A stretch of DNA of 64,000 nucleotides, from assembly GCA_964411985.1 (NCBI GenBank), contig CAYPNF010000007.1, forward strand, positions 62,001 through 126,000, in the 5' to 3' direction. The stretch comes from CAYPNF01 sp964411985 (GTDB lineage: Bacteria > Verrucomicrobiota > Verrucomicrobiia > Limisphaerales > J093). A program made the position numbers and the translations under genes. A model generated the notes under the pieces. That model was not told the origin of the DNA, searched no databases, and saw only the letters and a program-made list of their open reading frames with translations. Positions 35,163 to 43,600 of the stretch are shown piece by piece (the stretch's first letter is position 1; every line of letters begins with the position of its first letter).

Positions 35163-35260
35163 AGCAGATCTCCGGCAAGGATCTGGCGAGGTTGGTTCAA
35201 CGAAAAGGTTGGAGCTTGGCCAGAGTCCATGGCAGTCACCACATCTTCGTAATGCCGTGA
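35159..35260 (+). pseudogene. hicA: truncated HicA toxin
   Basis: From the GTG at 35159: MKQISGKDLARLVQRKGWSL then ARVHGSHHIFVMP and a TGA. This is the first half of HicA, a double-stranded RNA-binding-fold mRNA interferase whose catalytic His lies in GSHH. Intact HicA continues about 25-35 residues with a conserved VPVH segment. The frame ends two bases before element B copy 2, and no continuation is seen beyond the element. The toxin is probably dead, leaving an orphan hicB. Confidence 0.85.
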
Positions 35261-35443
35261 AAGTCCGACTAATGTGCTCTATGAATCTTGACTGAAGGAG
35301 TCTTATGCGTCTGGATTCACGCTTGTCACGGCCCGTAAGGATTGAATTTGCAGAAGCGGTTTATCACATCATGGCGCGAGGTGAGGAATGCCGACGTCAG
35401 CCAAATGCGCACATTGGGATATCACAGCACGGGAGTCGGACTT
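35261..35443 (+). mobile_element. element B copy 2
   Basis: Bounded by AAAGTCCGACT (35260-35270) and AGTCGGACTTT (35433-35443), perfect 11-bp inverted repeats. Core ends (GTCCGACT/AGTCGGAC) match copy 1, but the outer bases differ and stay complementary in each copy (GG/CC in copy 1, AAA/TTT here). The interior is about 93 percent identical to 33716-33893 by eye. It carries a Shine-Dalgarno-like GAAGGAG before the RAYT fragment. Confidence 0.75.
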
Positions 35444-35523
35444 TTGCACCGAAGGTCGAGCCAAACGGTGTAGCGCAAGAAGGCCTTCCCGTTGTCCATG
35501 AGATACCGAAGCTGATGTTTTAA
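35305..35523 (+). pseudogene. RAYT (REP-associated tyrosine transposase) N-terminal fragment
   Basis: A 72-codon frame: MRLDSRLSRPVRIEFAEAVY then HIMARGEECRRQ matches the first 32 residues of RAYT/TnpA-REP proteins, which begin (M)xRPxRIExxxAxYHVxxRG. The rest (PNAHIGISQHG... EIPKLMF) has no resemblance. The catalytic HUH and Tyr are missing. A good GAAGGAG ribosome-binding site precedes the ATG, so a short peptide could still be made. Confidence 0.7.
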
Positions 35524-35533
35524 GGACGCACGA

Positions 35534-35992
35534 ATGAAGATCACCGATGGCGGGCTCGACGATCCGCGCGTGCAGATGCTCCTCGCCCATCATTTCAACG
35601 CCGCGCGAGCCGAGACGGCACCCGGTAGCGCGCACGCGCTTGGTGTAGGCGGGTTGAAATCACCCGACATTCATTTTTGGTCCGCATGGGAGGGGGATTG
35701 CGTCATCGCGGTTGGCGCTTTGAAGCGGCTCTCAGAATCCCATGGGGAGATCAAGTCAATGCACACTGAGCAGTCGCACAGGCGAAAAGGGGCAGGAGGT
35801 GCAATGCTGCGGCACATTATCGCAGCCGCCCGCCAGATGGGGTTGTCCAGGTTGAGCCTTGAGACAGGTTCGTGGCCTTTTTTCAATCCTGCTCGCGAAC
35901 TCTACAAACGACATGGGTTTGCCGAGTGCCCGCCCTTCGGTAGCTACGTTCTTGACCCGAACAGTGTTTTCATGACGCGTGAACTTCACTGA
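35534..35992 (+). CDS. GNAT family N-acetyltransferase
   Basis: 152 residues. Acetyl-CoA binding motif A is HRRKGAGGAMLRHIIAAARQ; the strand-helix MGLSRLSLETGSWPFFNPAR and the ending YKRHGFAECPPFGSYVLDPN SVFM are typical of the YsnE-like GNAT subgroup. Substrate unknown. It is the last intact gene of the rightward accessory island, 10 nt after the RAYT fragment frame. Confidence 0.9.
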   Translation: MKITDGGLDDPRVQMLLAHHFNAARAETAPGSAHALGVGGLKSPDIHFWSAWEGDCVIAVGALKRLSESHGEIKSMHTEQSHRRKGAGGAMLRHIIAAARQMGLSRLSLETGSWPFFNPARELYKRHGFAECPPFGSYVLDPNSVFMTRELH

Positions 35993-35997
35993 GGGCC

Positions 35998-36251
35998 GTG
36001 ATGGCAGCGGTGGATACACCCCCCTGGCTCCATCTCGTTATTCCTAGCGACTTGCTTTTGCACTGGTTCTCTGCATTCCTGAGTCGAATTGATCGACTGA
36101 TCCAGGCCCAAACCGAGGCGGTTCTGTTTCACGGCAAGACGCTGGTCGTGTTTGGCCCGTGCCAAGTAGGCAAGACCGTGCTCCTCCAAGCCATCACCGG
36201 GGGGCTTCCCGAGAAATCGGCCTTCGTCTCCCAAATCCGAAAGCTGGGGGC
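35998..36251 (+). pseudogene. N-terminal fragment of an AAA_14/DUF4143-type ATPase
   Basis: A frame from 35998 reads SRIDRLIQAQTEAVLFHGKT then LVVFGPCQVGKTVLLQAITG, matching the start of ATPases that begin IxRxLxxxLxxxLFKGK(x)IVIxGPRQVGKT. The Walker A (GPCQVGKT) is intact. The resemblance stops at about 36240, where the frame runs into the 3' end of the GH43 gene on the other strand. No Walker B or DUF4143 domain is present, so this is a remnant at the island boundary. Confidence 0.55.
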
Positions 36252-37253
36252 CTATCGAAGTCCCCGAGCGGCGAGCACCTTGCGCAGGAGACTCCCAGGC
36301 ACGGCGATCATGGTCCCGTGCCGCACTCCGTCCGGAAACGACAGCTCTGGAGTAATGTCGCGGAAGGTCTTGAGGTCGGGAGAGGCCATCGCACCGTAAT
36401 GTTGTGGCTTGGTGTAGTGGTCGTAATAAACCACGTATTCGTGGCCGACCCGCAGGACGGAGGGACCCTCGACCCAGGAGGCTGTGAACGGATCTCCCGC
36501 CGGGCCGAAAGGACCGCGAGCGCTCTCCGCGCGCGCGACTCTCAGGTTCTTTCTCACCGGTTTGAGCGTCTCGTCCTTCACCACCAGGCAGTACTGCTTC
36601 TTGCTGGTCTTGACCAGGGTCGCATCGATGACATTGAACCCGCCGTCGAAGAACAGGGCGGTCGGGGTAAACGTGCGGAAGTCCTTGGTCGCGGTGTAGT
36701 AGATCCGATGGTTGAGGCCTCCGTCTCCAGCTTCCTCCGTTGCGGGGAAACGTCCGGGAATCGTCGTGGCCCAGAAGATCAGGTATTCCTTGCGGACGTC
36801 ATCGTAGAACAACTCCGGCGCCCAGGTATTCTTGGCACCGGCTTCATGCTCCATCACCAGTACCGTTTGTTGATCCGACCAATGAATCAGGTCCTTGGAG
36901 GAAGCGTGCCCGAACCCTTTGTCATGCCACCCGGTGGTCCAAACCATGTGATAGGTGTCATCGGGGCTTTTCCGGATGCAGGGATCCCGCATGAGTTTGT
37001 CCCCGAGCCGCGGTTGGAGGAAAGACTTGCCAGGCGGGGTTATCTCCTTCCACTTCCGTCCATCCGCGCTCCACGCCAGGAACAAGCCATCCTGGCCGTT
37101 GTCCCGAAAGAAGGAAAAGAGGTAGGCCGTTTTGGGGAGTGGTGCGGAAGGCTCTTGGGCTGCGTTGATGGAGGCTGCAGGTCCGGAGACCAGGACCCAG
37201 AACGCCATGGCCCCACCGCACAGCCAGTTGAGGATACTTGGGTTGAGCCTCAT
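36252..37253 (-). CDS. secreted GH43/GH117-like five-bladed beta-propeller glycosidase
   Basis: 333 residues with a signal peptide (GAMAFWVLVSGPAASINA). Propeller motifs: DGLFLAWSADGRKWKEI, KLMRDPCIRKSPDDTYHMVW with the usual catalytic-base Asp in RDP, NTWAPELFYDDVRKEYLIFW, DATLVKTSKKQYCLVVKDE and SWVEGPSVLRVGHEYVVYYD with the likely acid Glu in EGP. This resembles GH43-type arabinan/xylan or galactan-acting enzymes. Its ATG overlaps the galM stop (ATGA), so the two are coupled. Confidence 0.87.
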   Translation of the reverse strand: MRLNPSILNWLCGGAMAFWVLVSGPAASINAAQEPSAPLPKTAYLFSFFRDNGQDGLFLAWSADGRKWKEITPPGKSFLQPRLGDKLMRDPCIRKSPDDTYHMVWTTGWHDKGFGHASSKDLIHWSDQQTVLVMEHEAGAKNTWAPELFYDDVRKEYLIFWATTIPGRFPATEEAGDGGLNHRIYYTATKDFRTFTPTALFFDGGFNVIDATLVKTSKKQYCLVVKDETLKPVRKNLRVARAESARGPFGPAGDPFTASWVEGPSVLRVGHEYVVYYDHYTKPQHYGAMASPDLKTFRDITPELSFPDGVRHGTMIAVPGSLLRKVLAARGLR

Positions 37254-38392
37254 TGCACGGAGAACTTATAGACGATGGTGTTGCGGTAGGTTTGCCCCGG
37301 GCGGAGCACCACGGAGGGGAAGTTCGGTTGGTTGGGGGAGTCAGGGAAGTGCTGCGGTTCCATGCAAAAACCATAGCGGAAGTTGTAGGGACGGCTTCCT
37401 TTGCCGATGAGGCTGCCATCCAGGAAATTGCCGCTGTAGAACTGGAGACCTGGTTCAGTGGAGAGTACCTCGAGCACTCTGCCACTCTTCGGTTCTGTGA
37501 TCCGCGCCATGAGGCTGAGTTCGCCTTCTTTCTTATCGATGACCCAGTTGTGGTCGTACCCTTTGCCAAACCTCAGCTGTTCATCGTCTCGGTTGATCCG
37601 GGCACCGATGGTGGTGGCTTTGCGGAAGTCGAATGGGGTCCCCTCGACTGGTTTGAGTTCTCCCGTGGGGATCAGGGTGCTGTCCACTGGGGTGAACTTG
37701 CTGGCGTTGATCATCACTTCATGCCCAAGAATGGAGCCTCCGCCGGCCAGGTTGAAGTACGAGTGCTGGGTGAGGTTCACCACGGTCTCCTTGTCGGTCG
37801 TGGCGGTGTAATCCAGGCGCAGCTCATCCTTGTCCGTGAGCGTGTAGAGAGCGGTGACCGACAGGGTGCCCGGGTACCCTTCTTCGCCGTCCTTGCTGAC
37901 ATACTTCAGCTCCAGGCTGGGCCCGAGTTTGGAGCGGTAGGCATGGGCCTTCCAGACCACCTTGTCGAAGCCTACTTTGCCGCCATGCAGGTGATTCGGG
38001 TAGTTGTTCGTCGCCAGGGTGTACTGCTGGCCGTTCAGGGTGAACTTTCCTTTGGCAATGCGGTTGCCGTATCGACCCACGAGACAGCCAAAGTAAGGGC
38101 TTTCCTTCAAATACTCGATGAGCGTGTCGTATCCCAGAACCACGTCCCCCATGGCACCTTTGGCATCGGGCACGCGGATGTTGACCACGATTCCGCCATA
38201 ATTGCTGATCTTCACCACGGTGCCTTTCGGGTTCGACAGCGTGTGTAGTTCGATGGGACGGCCATCCAGTAGGGTGCCAAACTGCTCTTTGCACAGGCCC
38301 GGCGTGGATTTGGTCATCGACGCACAACCAACGGCCAGCAGCAGCCCCGCCGCGATCCCGAGCGTCATGAGTTTCGAAGAGTCAATTCGCAT
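37250..38392 (-). CDS. galM: aldose 1-epimerase, lipoprotein form
   Basis: 380 residues. The signal GIAAGLLLAVGCAS contains a lipobox (LAVGC), so it is probably anchored in the outer membrane or periplasm. Mutarotase motifs: ISNYGGIVVNIRVPD, GCLVGRYGNRIAKGKF, NHLHGGKVGFDKVVW, NLTQHSYFNLAG with the catalytic His, DHNWVID and LSTEPGLQFYSGNFLDG with the catalytic Glu. It interconverts alpha and beta anomers of free aldoses. First gene of a two-gene operon with the GH43-like enzyme, which suggests processing of sugars released outside the cytoplasm. Confidence 0.95.
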   Translation of the reverse strand: MRIDSSKLMTLGIAAGLLLAVGCASMTKSTPGLCKEQFGTLLDGRPIELHTLSNPKGTVVKISNYGGIVVNIRVPDAKGAMGDVVLGYDTLIEYLKESPYFGCLVGRYGNRIAKGKFTLNGQQYTLATNNYPNHLHGGKVGFDKVVWKAHAYRSKLGPSLELKYVSKDGEEGYPGTLSVTALYTLTDKDELRLDYTATTDKETVVNLTQHSYFNLAGGGSILGHEVMINASKFTPVDSTLIPTGELKPVEGTPFDFRKATTIGARINRDDEQLRFGKGYDHNWVIDKKEGELSLMARITEPKSGRVLEVLSTEPGLQFYSGNFLDGSLIGKGSRPYNFRYGFCMEPQHFPDSPNQPNFPSVVLRPGQTYRNTIVYKFSVQ

Positions 38393-38481
38393 GGGTTGGA
38401 TTGTAGCGGCTCAGGGCGGGAGTACAATAACAGACCCAAAACGAGTGGATGCTTGGCGAAGGCTGGGAACAAAGAAAAAGA

Positions 38482-38507
38482 ACCACCGCCGTTGCAACGG
38501 CGGTGGT
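38482..38507 (-). terminator. rho-independent terminator of the actin operon
   Basis: A perfect 26-nt palindrome ACCACCGCCGTTG/CAACGGCGGTGGT (13-bp stem), followed on the minus strand by TTCTTTTTCTTTG. It lies 33 nt beyond the stop of the actin gene at 38540 and upstream of galM. Confidence 0.88.
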
Positions 38508-38539
38508 CCACAACCCAACAAACGCAACTAACAGGCAGA

Positions 38540-39721
38540 TCAGGAAATCAGTTGTTGCCACTGTCCGTCTTTGGCTTGCCGCGCCGCCTTGAGCGCGCCT
38601 TTGGCCACGAATTCTTTGTAATTCTCTCCCACCGTTTGCACGCGCGGGTTCTCATAGCCTTCTTCGGCCAGCAAACGCTGCAGTTCGGTGTCGAGGTTGC
38701 GGATGCGGCTGCCGCCTCCGGTAATGATGATATTCCGCAGCAGTTCCGCCGCACTGTCCGAGGAGGCGCGGGCCACCAGAATTTTGACTGCTTCAAAGAT
38801 CTTCATGAGCAGCTCTTTGCAGGCTTCGCCGACCTGGCTGGTCAGTTCGAACTTCCGCATTTTGCCCGCGACCATGACGCTCACTTCAGCGTCGCTGGTG
38901 GGTGCGCCGACATAGCTGTGCTTCTCTTTCACCTCACGGACTTTGTGCATGGACATCGCGACATCCGGGTAGGTTCGCTTGATGGCTTCATCGAGCAGCC
39001 CGTCCACTCGGTCTCCGGCAAAGGGCAGGGAGATCTGATCATCTGCGGTGGGATAGTAACCCTGGATCATGCACAGATCGGTGGTCCCGCCCCCGATGTC
39101 GATAAAGAGCGAGTTGCAGACGGGGTCCACGTAGTCCGGGTCCGAGAGCCGTGATTCGTCACGATAGCCCAGGGCCGCGAGGAAAGGCTCCGGTATCATG
39201 ATTACCTTGTCGAAGATCCCGGTGACAGCTTGACGCAGGGCCTCATGAGCCGAAGCGTCGGCATTGGCGGGAAGTCCGAGCACGGTGCGAACTTCGGTCC
39301 CTTCGGGTGCATCCAGAAGGCTGCGGATATGTTTAGCGAAATCGCGAGCCGACGGAAGATCGTGAATCACGCCGTCGATCATCGGTTGGACCACTTTCAG
39401 GTGGAGGCGGTGTTTTAGCGCGTCCTGGCCGAAAAGAACCTTGGCGTTGCCGGGAAGCACGTTTTCCACGATGCCTTCCTTAGCATAGCCGACAACGGTG
39501 GGGACCACTGTCTTGCGCAGCACTTCATTGGACCCTGCTGCGCCGGTTTGCACGCAGGTCTTGTTTGTGCCCCAATCGAAGCCGACCAGCAGGGTGGTGG
39601 TCTTGTTGGAGGAGGGAGCTGGGGCGGTGTCGTGGGGTGTGCCGTTCATGGGTATCCGCTTTGCTACCAGAGTGCGACTGCTATCGAGTTCGATGGGAGT
39701 GATGAGGTTAGAACTTCTCAT
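38540..39721 (-). CDS. MamK/MreB-like actin-family filament protein
   Basis: 393 residues from the ATG at 39721 (MRSSNLITPIEL); another ATG at 39649 (MNGTPHDTA) would remove the disordered start. Actin-fold motifs in order: LVGFDWGTNKTCVQT (phosphate 1), TVLGLPANADASAHEALRQ, IPEPFLAALGY, LFIDIGGGTTDLCMIQ (phosphate 2) and IIITGGGSRIRNLD (adenosine). Segments such as VVGYAKEG, PMIDGVI, ADDQISLPFAGDRVDGLLDE, VKEKHSYVGAP and the GGGSRIR ending recall MamK, the magnetosome actin, more than cell-shape MreB. No magnetosome genes are in the window. It overlaps none of its partner gene (8 nt apart) and is closed by the hairpin at 38482. A role in positioning or segregating cargo is inferred. Confidence 0.82.
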   Translation of the reverse strand: MRSSNLITPIELDSSRTLVAKRIPMNGTPHDTAPAPSSNKTTTLLVGFDWGTNKTCVQTGAAGSNEVLRKTVVPTVVGYAKEGIVENVLPGNAKVLFGQDALKHRLHLKVVQPMIDGVIHDLPSARDFAKHIRSLLDAPEGTEVRTVLGLPANADASAHEALRQAVTGIFDKVIMIPEPFLAALGYRDESRLSDPDYVDPVCNSLFIDIGGGTTDLCMIQGYYPTADDQISLPFAGDRVDGLLDEAIKRTYPDVAMSMHKVREVKEKHSYVGAPTSDAEVSVMVAGKMRKFELTSQVGEACKELLMKIFEAVKILVARASSDSAAELLRNIIITGGGSRIRNLDTELQRLLAEEGYENPRVQTVGENYKEFVAKGALKAARQAKDGQWQQLIS

Positions 39722-39729
39722 GTTTCGTT

Positions 39730-40323
39730 TTAGGGTTGTTGTGTTAACAGTTGTGCCGAGTTCGGGATACATGTTTCCCTCTGCGGCGGTTTGTTGGTGT
39801 TGTTGTTTCCTGGCTGTGGCCGATGGAAATTGGTTCCAGCTGAGGCAAGCTTCGCCTCCTGCTGTTCCGCCAAGACGGCGTCGATGACGCCAGGAATATC
39901 GTCGAACCGGACTCGTCTTGGCTTTTCGGTCCTCTGGCGGAGAGCTCCAGCCAAGGCTGCCTCGGCCATGGCACTATTGAGCTTCGCCAGCTGCTCCTGC
40001 AGCACCCCCTTCACCTCCGTCGCCACCGTGGCACAAAGTGAGGGAACGAGTTGCTCGGTGAGCTTTGTGGAAATCACTCTTTGCACCACCAGCGCGGTAT
40101 CCACGCGACGCTGCTCTTCAGCGAACATTGAAACCAATTCGTTGCGCTTTTGGTCGGACTTGGTGGGGTTAGCTTTGGACCACTGGGCGATGGCAGGGGG
40201 GAGCCCCTCATTCAGGATTTGGTCCGCCTCCTCTCTCTTTCCTTCACGCCGCAGCAGACAGGCTTCGCGGAAATCTTCCGTGATTTGGTCCCAGAGCTGG
40301 TCTTTGTTTGCCGAGTCATTCAT
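39730..40323 (-). CDS. uncharacterized partner of the actin-like protein
   Basis: 197 residues, mostly helical and charged for the first 135 (DQLWDQITEDFREACLLRRE, GKREEADQILNEGLPPAIAQ, LTEQLVPSLCATVATEVKGV, LQEQLAKLNSAMAEAALAGA), then VRFDDIPGVIDAVLAEQQEA and a disordered Asn/Pro/Gln-rich tail. No transmembrane segment or known domain. Its stop is 8 nt before the actin start, so the two are one transcription unit. By analogy with two-gene actin systems (for example parM with its adaptor), it could regulate or attach the filament; this is inference, and the order (partner first) is unlike parMR. Confidence 0.8.
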   Translation of the reverse strand: MNDSANKDQLWDQITEDFREACLLRREGKREEADQILNEGLPPAIAQWSKANPTKSDQKRNELVSMFAEEQRRVDTALVVQRVISTKLTEQLVPSLCATVATEVKGVLQEQLAKLNSAMAEAALAGALRQRTEKPRRVRFDDIPGVIDAVLAEQQEAKLASAGTNFHRPQPGNNNTNKPPQRETCIPNSAQLLTQQP

Positions 40324-40687
40324 GACTTTACTGCCTGTCTGCGTCCTGCAATTCTGCTAAATGGGTGCGAAGCAGTGATTGTGCCATGATTTAAGTATGT
40401 TGATTATAAGAAGTTTACGTCAATTCCTGTACATGGCAGCGGGCAACCTGTGCTTGTTGCCAGGCAATCTTTTCCGCCCGGCCAGACGCACGTTTGGCGG
40501 CAGAAGGAATCTGGGTGGTGCTGAGGGGAAGCACCGTGGCCAAGAGGAGGTTAGGGAGGGCGACAGACTTGTTTGCTTTGGAACTTGCCGAACAACAATA
40601 GGTTGTAGAGTTATTCACAACAGACCACATCCTATTGTGGTTTTTGACTTTACAGAACCCAACCCCTAGGGGTAGGTTTTTGGCGTC
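40324..40687. other. divergent regulatory region between the actin operon and smc
   Basis: 364 bases without a credible gene, relatively AT-rich near 40380-40440 and 40600-40680. It must hold the promoters of both transcription units. The short rightward frame in it (40379-40669) has no family resemblance. Confidence 0.6.
40370..40387 (-). promoter_or_regulatory. possible sigma-54 promoter of the actin operon
   Basis: On the minus strand ATGGCACAATCACTGCTT resembles the sigma-54 consensus (TGGCAC-N5-TTGC), with GG and GC 12 bases apart, as required. The start codon is about 47 bases downstream. It is a partial match seen by eye and may be chance. Confidence 0.25.
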
Positions 40688-43600
40688 ATGTACCTCAAGA
40701 ACCTGACGGTCTTCGGCTTTAAGTCCTTTGCGGACAAGACCTCACTCAATTTTCAACCCGGGATCACCGCGATCGTCGGGCCGAACGGGTGTGGCAAGTC
40801 CAACGTGGCGGATGCCGTGCGGTGGGTTTTGGGTGAGCAGTCGGCCAAAGCGCTTCGGGGTGGGGAAATGGCAGACGTCATCTTCAACGGCACCGATGGC
40901 CGAAAGCCTTTGGGATATGCCGAGGTTTCCCTAACGATCGGGGGGGTAGACGGGGAGCATCTGAAGGCTGCAGGGGTGGAAATTGCCTATGACGAGGTGA
41001 CGATTACCAGGCGCGTGTTCCGGGATGGGGGTAGTGAGTATTTCCTGAACAAGACGGCCTGTCGGCTGAAGGACATCCAGCAATTATTCATGGGGACCGG
41101 GGTGGGGCGCACCAGTTATAGTATCATGGCGCAGGGGAATATTACCCAGATCCTGTCCAGCAAACCTGAGGACCGGCGGCTGGTTTTTGAGGAAGCCGCC
41201 GGGATCACGCGCTTCAAGGCCCAGAAAAAGGAAGCCTTGCGCAAGCTCGAGAGCACCGAACAGAACCTGTTGCGCGTGGCGGATCTCATCCGTGAAGTGA
41301 AGCGGCAGATTGGTTCACTCCAGCGTCAGGCCGGCAAAGCCAGGCGTTATAAGCAGTTCATGGCGGAACTTCAGCACTTGGACACCCAGCTGGCCCGCCA
41401 CCAATTGGACTTGCTGGAGCAAGAGATTCTGAGTTCGACGGCTCGGTTTGAGGCTCTTCGCGACGAGATCGAGCAGAGTGGGCATTCGGTGGTTCAAGGC
41501 GAGAACGAGTTGGCTCAACTGCGCGAGCGGTTGGTGGAGTTGGAACGTGAGGTGAGCGCGTCCCAGCAGCGGGGGGTGGAACTGAAGGCGGAAATCGAAC
41601 ATCACGACAGCCGCATCCGCTTCAACCAGAATCGCCTGCAGGAGTTGGAGGGGCAGAATGCCCAGGCGCTGGCCGACATCCAGCTTGGCGAGGATCGCCG
41701 CCTGAACACGGAACAGGAATTGGCCAGTCTCTTGGAACGTATCCAGGTTTCCAGCGCGGCTGTGGAGTCGCGGCGCGACGACCTGCAGGCCAAGCAGGCG
41801 GCGTTGCAGGAAGTGGACGCCCAGTTGCGCCAAGGCTTGGAAGCGGTTCGGCAAATACAGACCGAGGTGTTTGCCGCGGCGCAGCAGCTCTCTCGCGCCC
41901 GCAACGAAATCAACCACCTGGATCTGCAGAAACAGGGCAATAGCATCCGACTCGAGAAGCTCGCGGCCGAGCGGATCCAACTCGAAGAGGAGCGGGTGCG
42001 GTTGGACCAGCGGGTGGAGGAGTTTGTACGGAATTCCGAAGCCGAGAAGGTGGACGTCCAGGCGCGCCGGTTGTCCGTGGAGGAGCGTCAGCAACGTTTG
42101 CGCGAATTGCAGTCCGAGCTGACGAAGCTTTCGCAGGAATTGGATGGACTCCAGCGGCAGATGGCGGAAAAGCGGTCCCGGCATAACGTCCTCGAACAAC
42201 TCCAATCCAGCCACGAAGGCTTCGCCGCAGGTGCCCTCGCTGCTCTGCGAAACAGCCAAAACGTAGTGGGAACCCTGACGGATAAGATCCGCGTGCCGGA
42301 CCAGTATGTGGTCGCGGTGGAGGCTGCCTTGGGGCACAACCTTCAGTTGGTGCTGACGCAGCAGCCTGAAGCCGCCCACCAGATTCTCAACGACCTGAGC
42401 ACGAACAAGAGGGGACGAGCGAGTGTGGCTTCGCTGGATCTGACCACTTCGGATCGCTTGGTGAAGAATGGCCATGTGTCTCCCGAGCAGATGGAGCGCC
42501 TGGTAAATCTGAATTGCGCGTCTGCGGAGCAGGCTGTCCAAGCTGACGAATCGGTTCAGCTACTTGTGCATCGGCTGCTCGGAAAAACGCACATCGCTCC
42601 GGACTTGGTGACGGCGACGGAGGCTTGGCTGCAGACGGGAGGCGAGTTTGACTTGGTGACCTTGGCCGGCGAGGTGCTGAGTCGGCAGGGTGTCTTTACC
42701 GGCGGTTCGGCGAACAGTTCCGGCAAAGCTCCCTCATCCATCCTGGGACGAAAGAACCAGATCGTCGAACTGGAGACGCAGATGGCCGGCTTGCAGGAGC
42801 AGATTGCCGAGCGGAGCCGACACAAAGGGAATCTGCAGAGTGAACAGACGGCTTTGCAGGCCAGTCTCCAACAGGCCCAGACGGAGTTGCGTGCCCAGGA
42901 GGTTGCCATTGCCACCCGGCAAGGCGAGTTCAATGCCTTGCAGAACGCACGTCGAGTGCTGGTGCAGAAACTGGAGACGGTAGAGTACGAGTACGACAAC
43001 CTTTCGGTGCAGGTGCGGGGTGGTGAGGAGAAAAGGGCGGCGCTGGCCTGCCGTGTAGGGGAATTCGAGGCCAGCGAGGCCGCGCTGCAGCTGCGGCTGG
43101 CTGAGCTGAACACCGGCTTGGAGCAGTCTCGCCAAGGCCGTGATCAGGCGAATGCGTCGGTCACCGAGGCTCGGGTGGCCCTGGCGACGGAGGAACAGCT
43201 GAGTTCTTCCTTCCGCAACCAGCGGCTTCCCATGGAGCAGCGCATCCGGGAGCTGCAGCAGTTGGTGGAACAGCGAAGGCGCGAGATCGAAACTTGCCTC
43301 CAGCGCAAGGTGCAGGCAGAGGGCGAAATGGGCGAATCGAAATCCCGAATCGAATCGCTGCAGCACGAGCGCGAGATCGAAAGCCAGCGGACCGCCCAGC
43401 TGCTAGGGCAGCGGCAGGAGTTGGCGGCGGCGATTGCGACAGGGGAGGATGGACTGAGAGTCTTGCGCCGGAGGCTGGCGGAGATCCAGGAACAGCGGAG
43501 TGCGGTTGAGGTCGAATTAGCGCAGAAGCGGATGAGTGTTCAGAACCTGCGCGAGCGAATTCAGCAGAAGTATCAGGTCAACCTGGATGACATCCGCAGC

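Noticed and set aside
36159..37271. A 370-codon rightward frame opposite the GH43 gene
   Set aside because: The GH43 frame is supported by signal peptide and propeller motifs; only the first part near 36160-36240 has a separate explanation, in a different frame, as an ATPase remnant.
40611..40619. A perfect DnaA box (TTATTCACA) before smc
   Set aside because: One or two such matches are expected by chance in 64 kb, there is no cluster, and no dnaA or dnaN gene is near.
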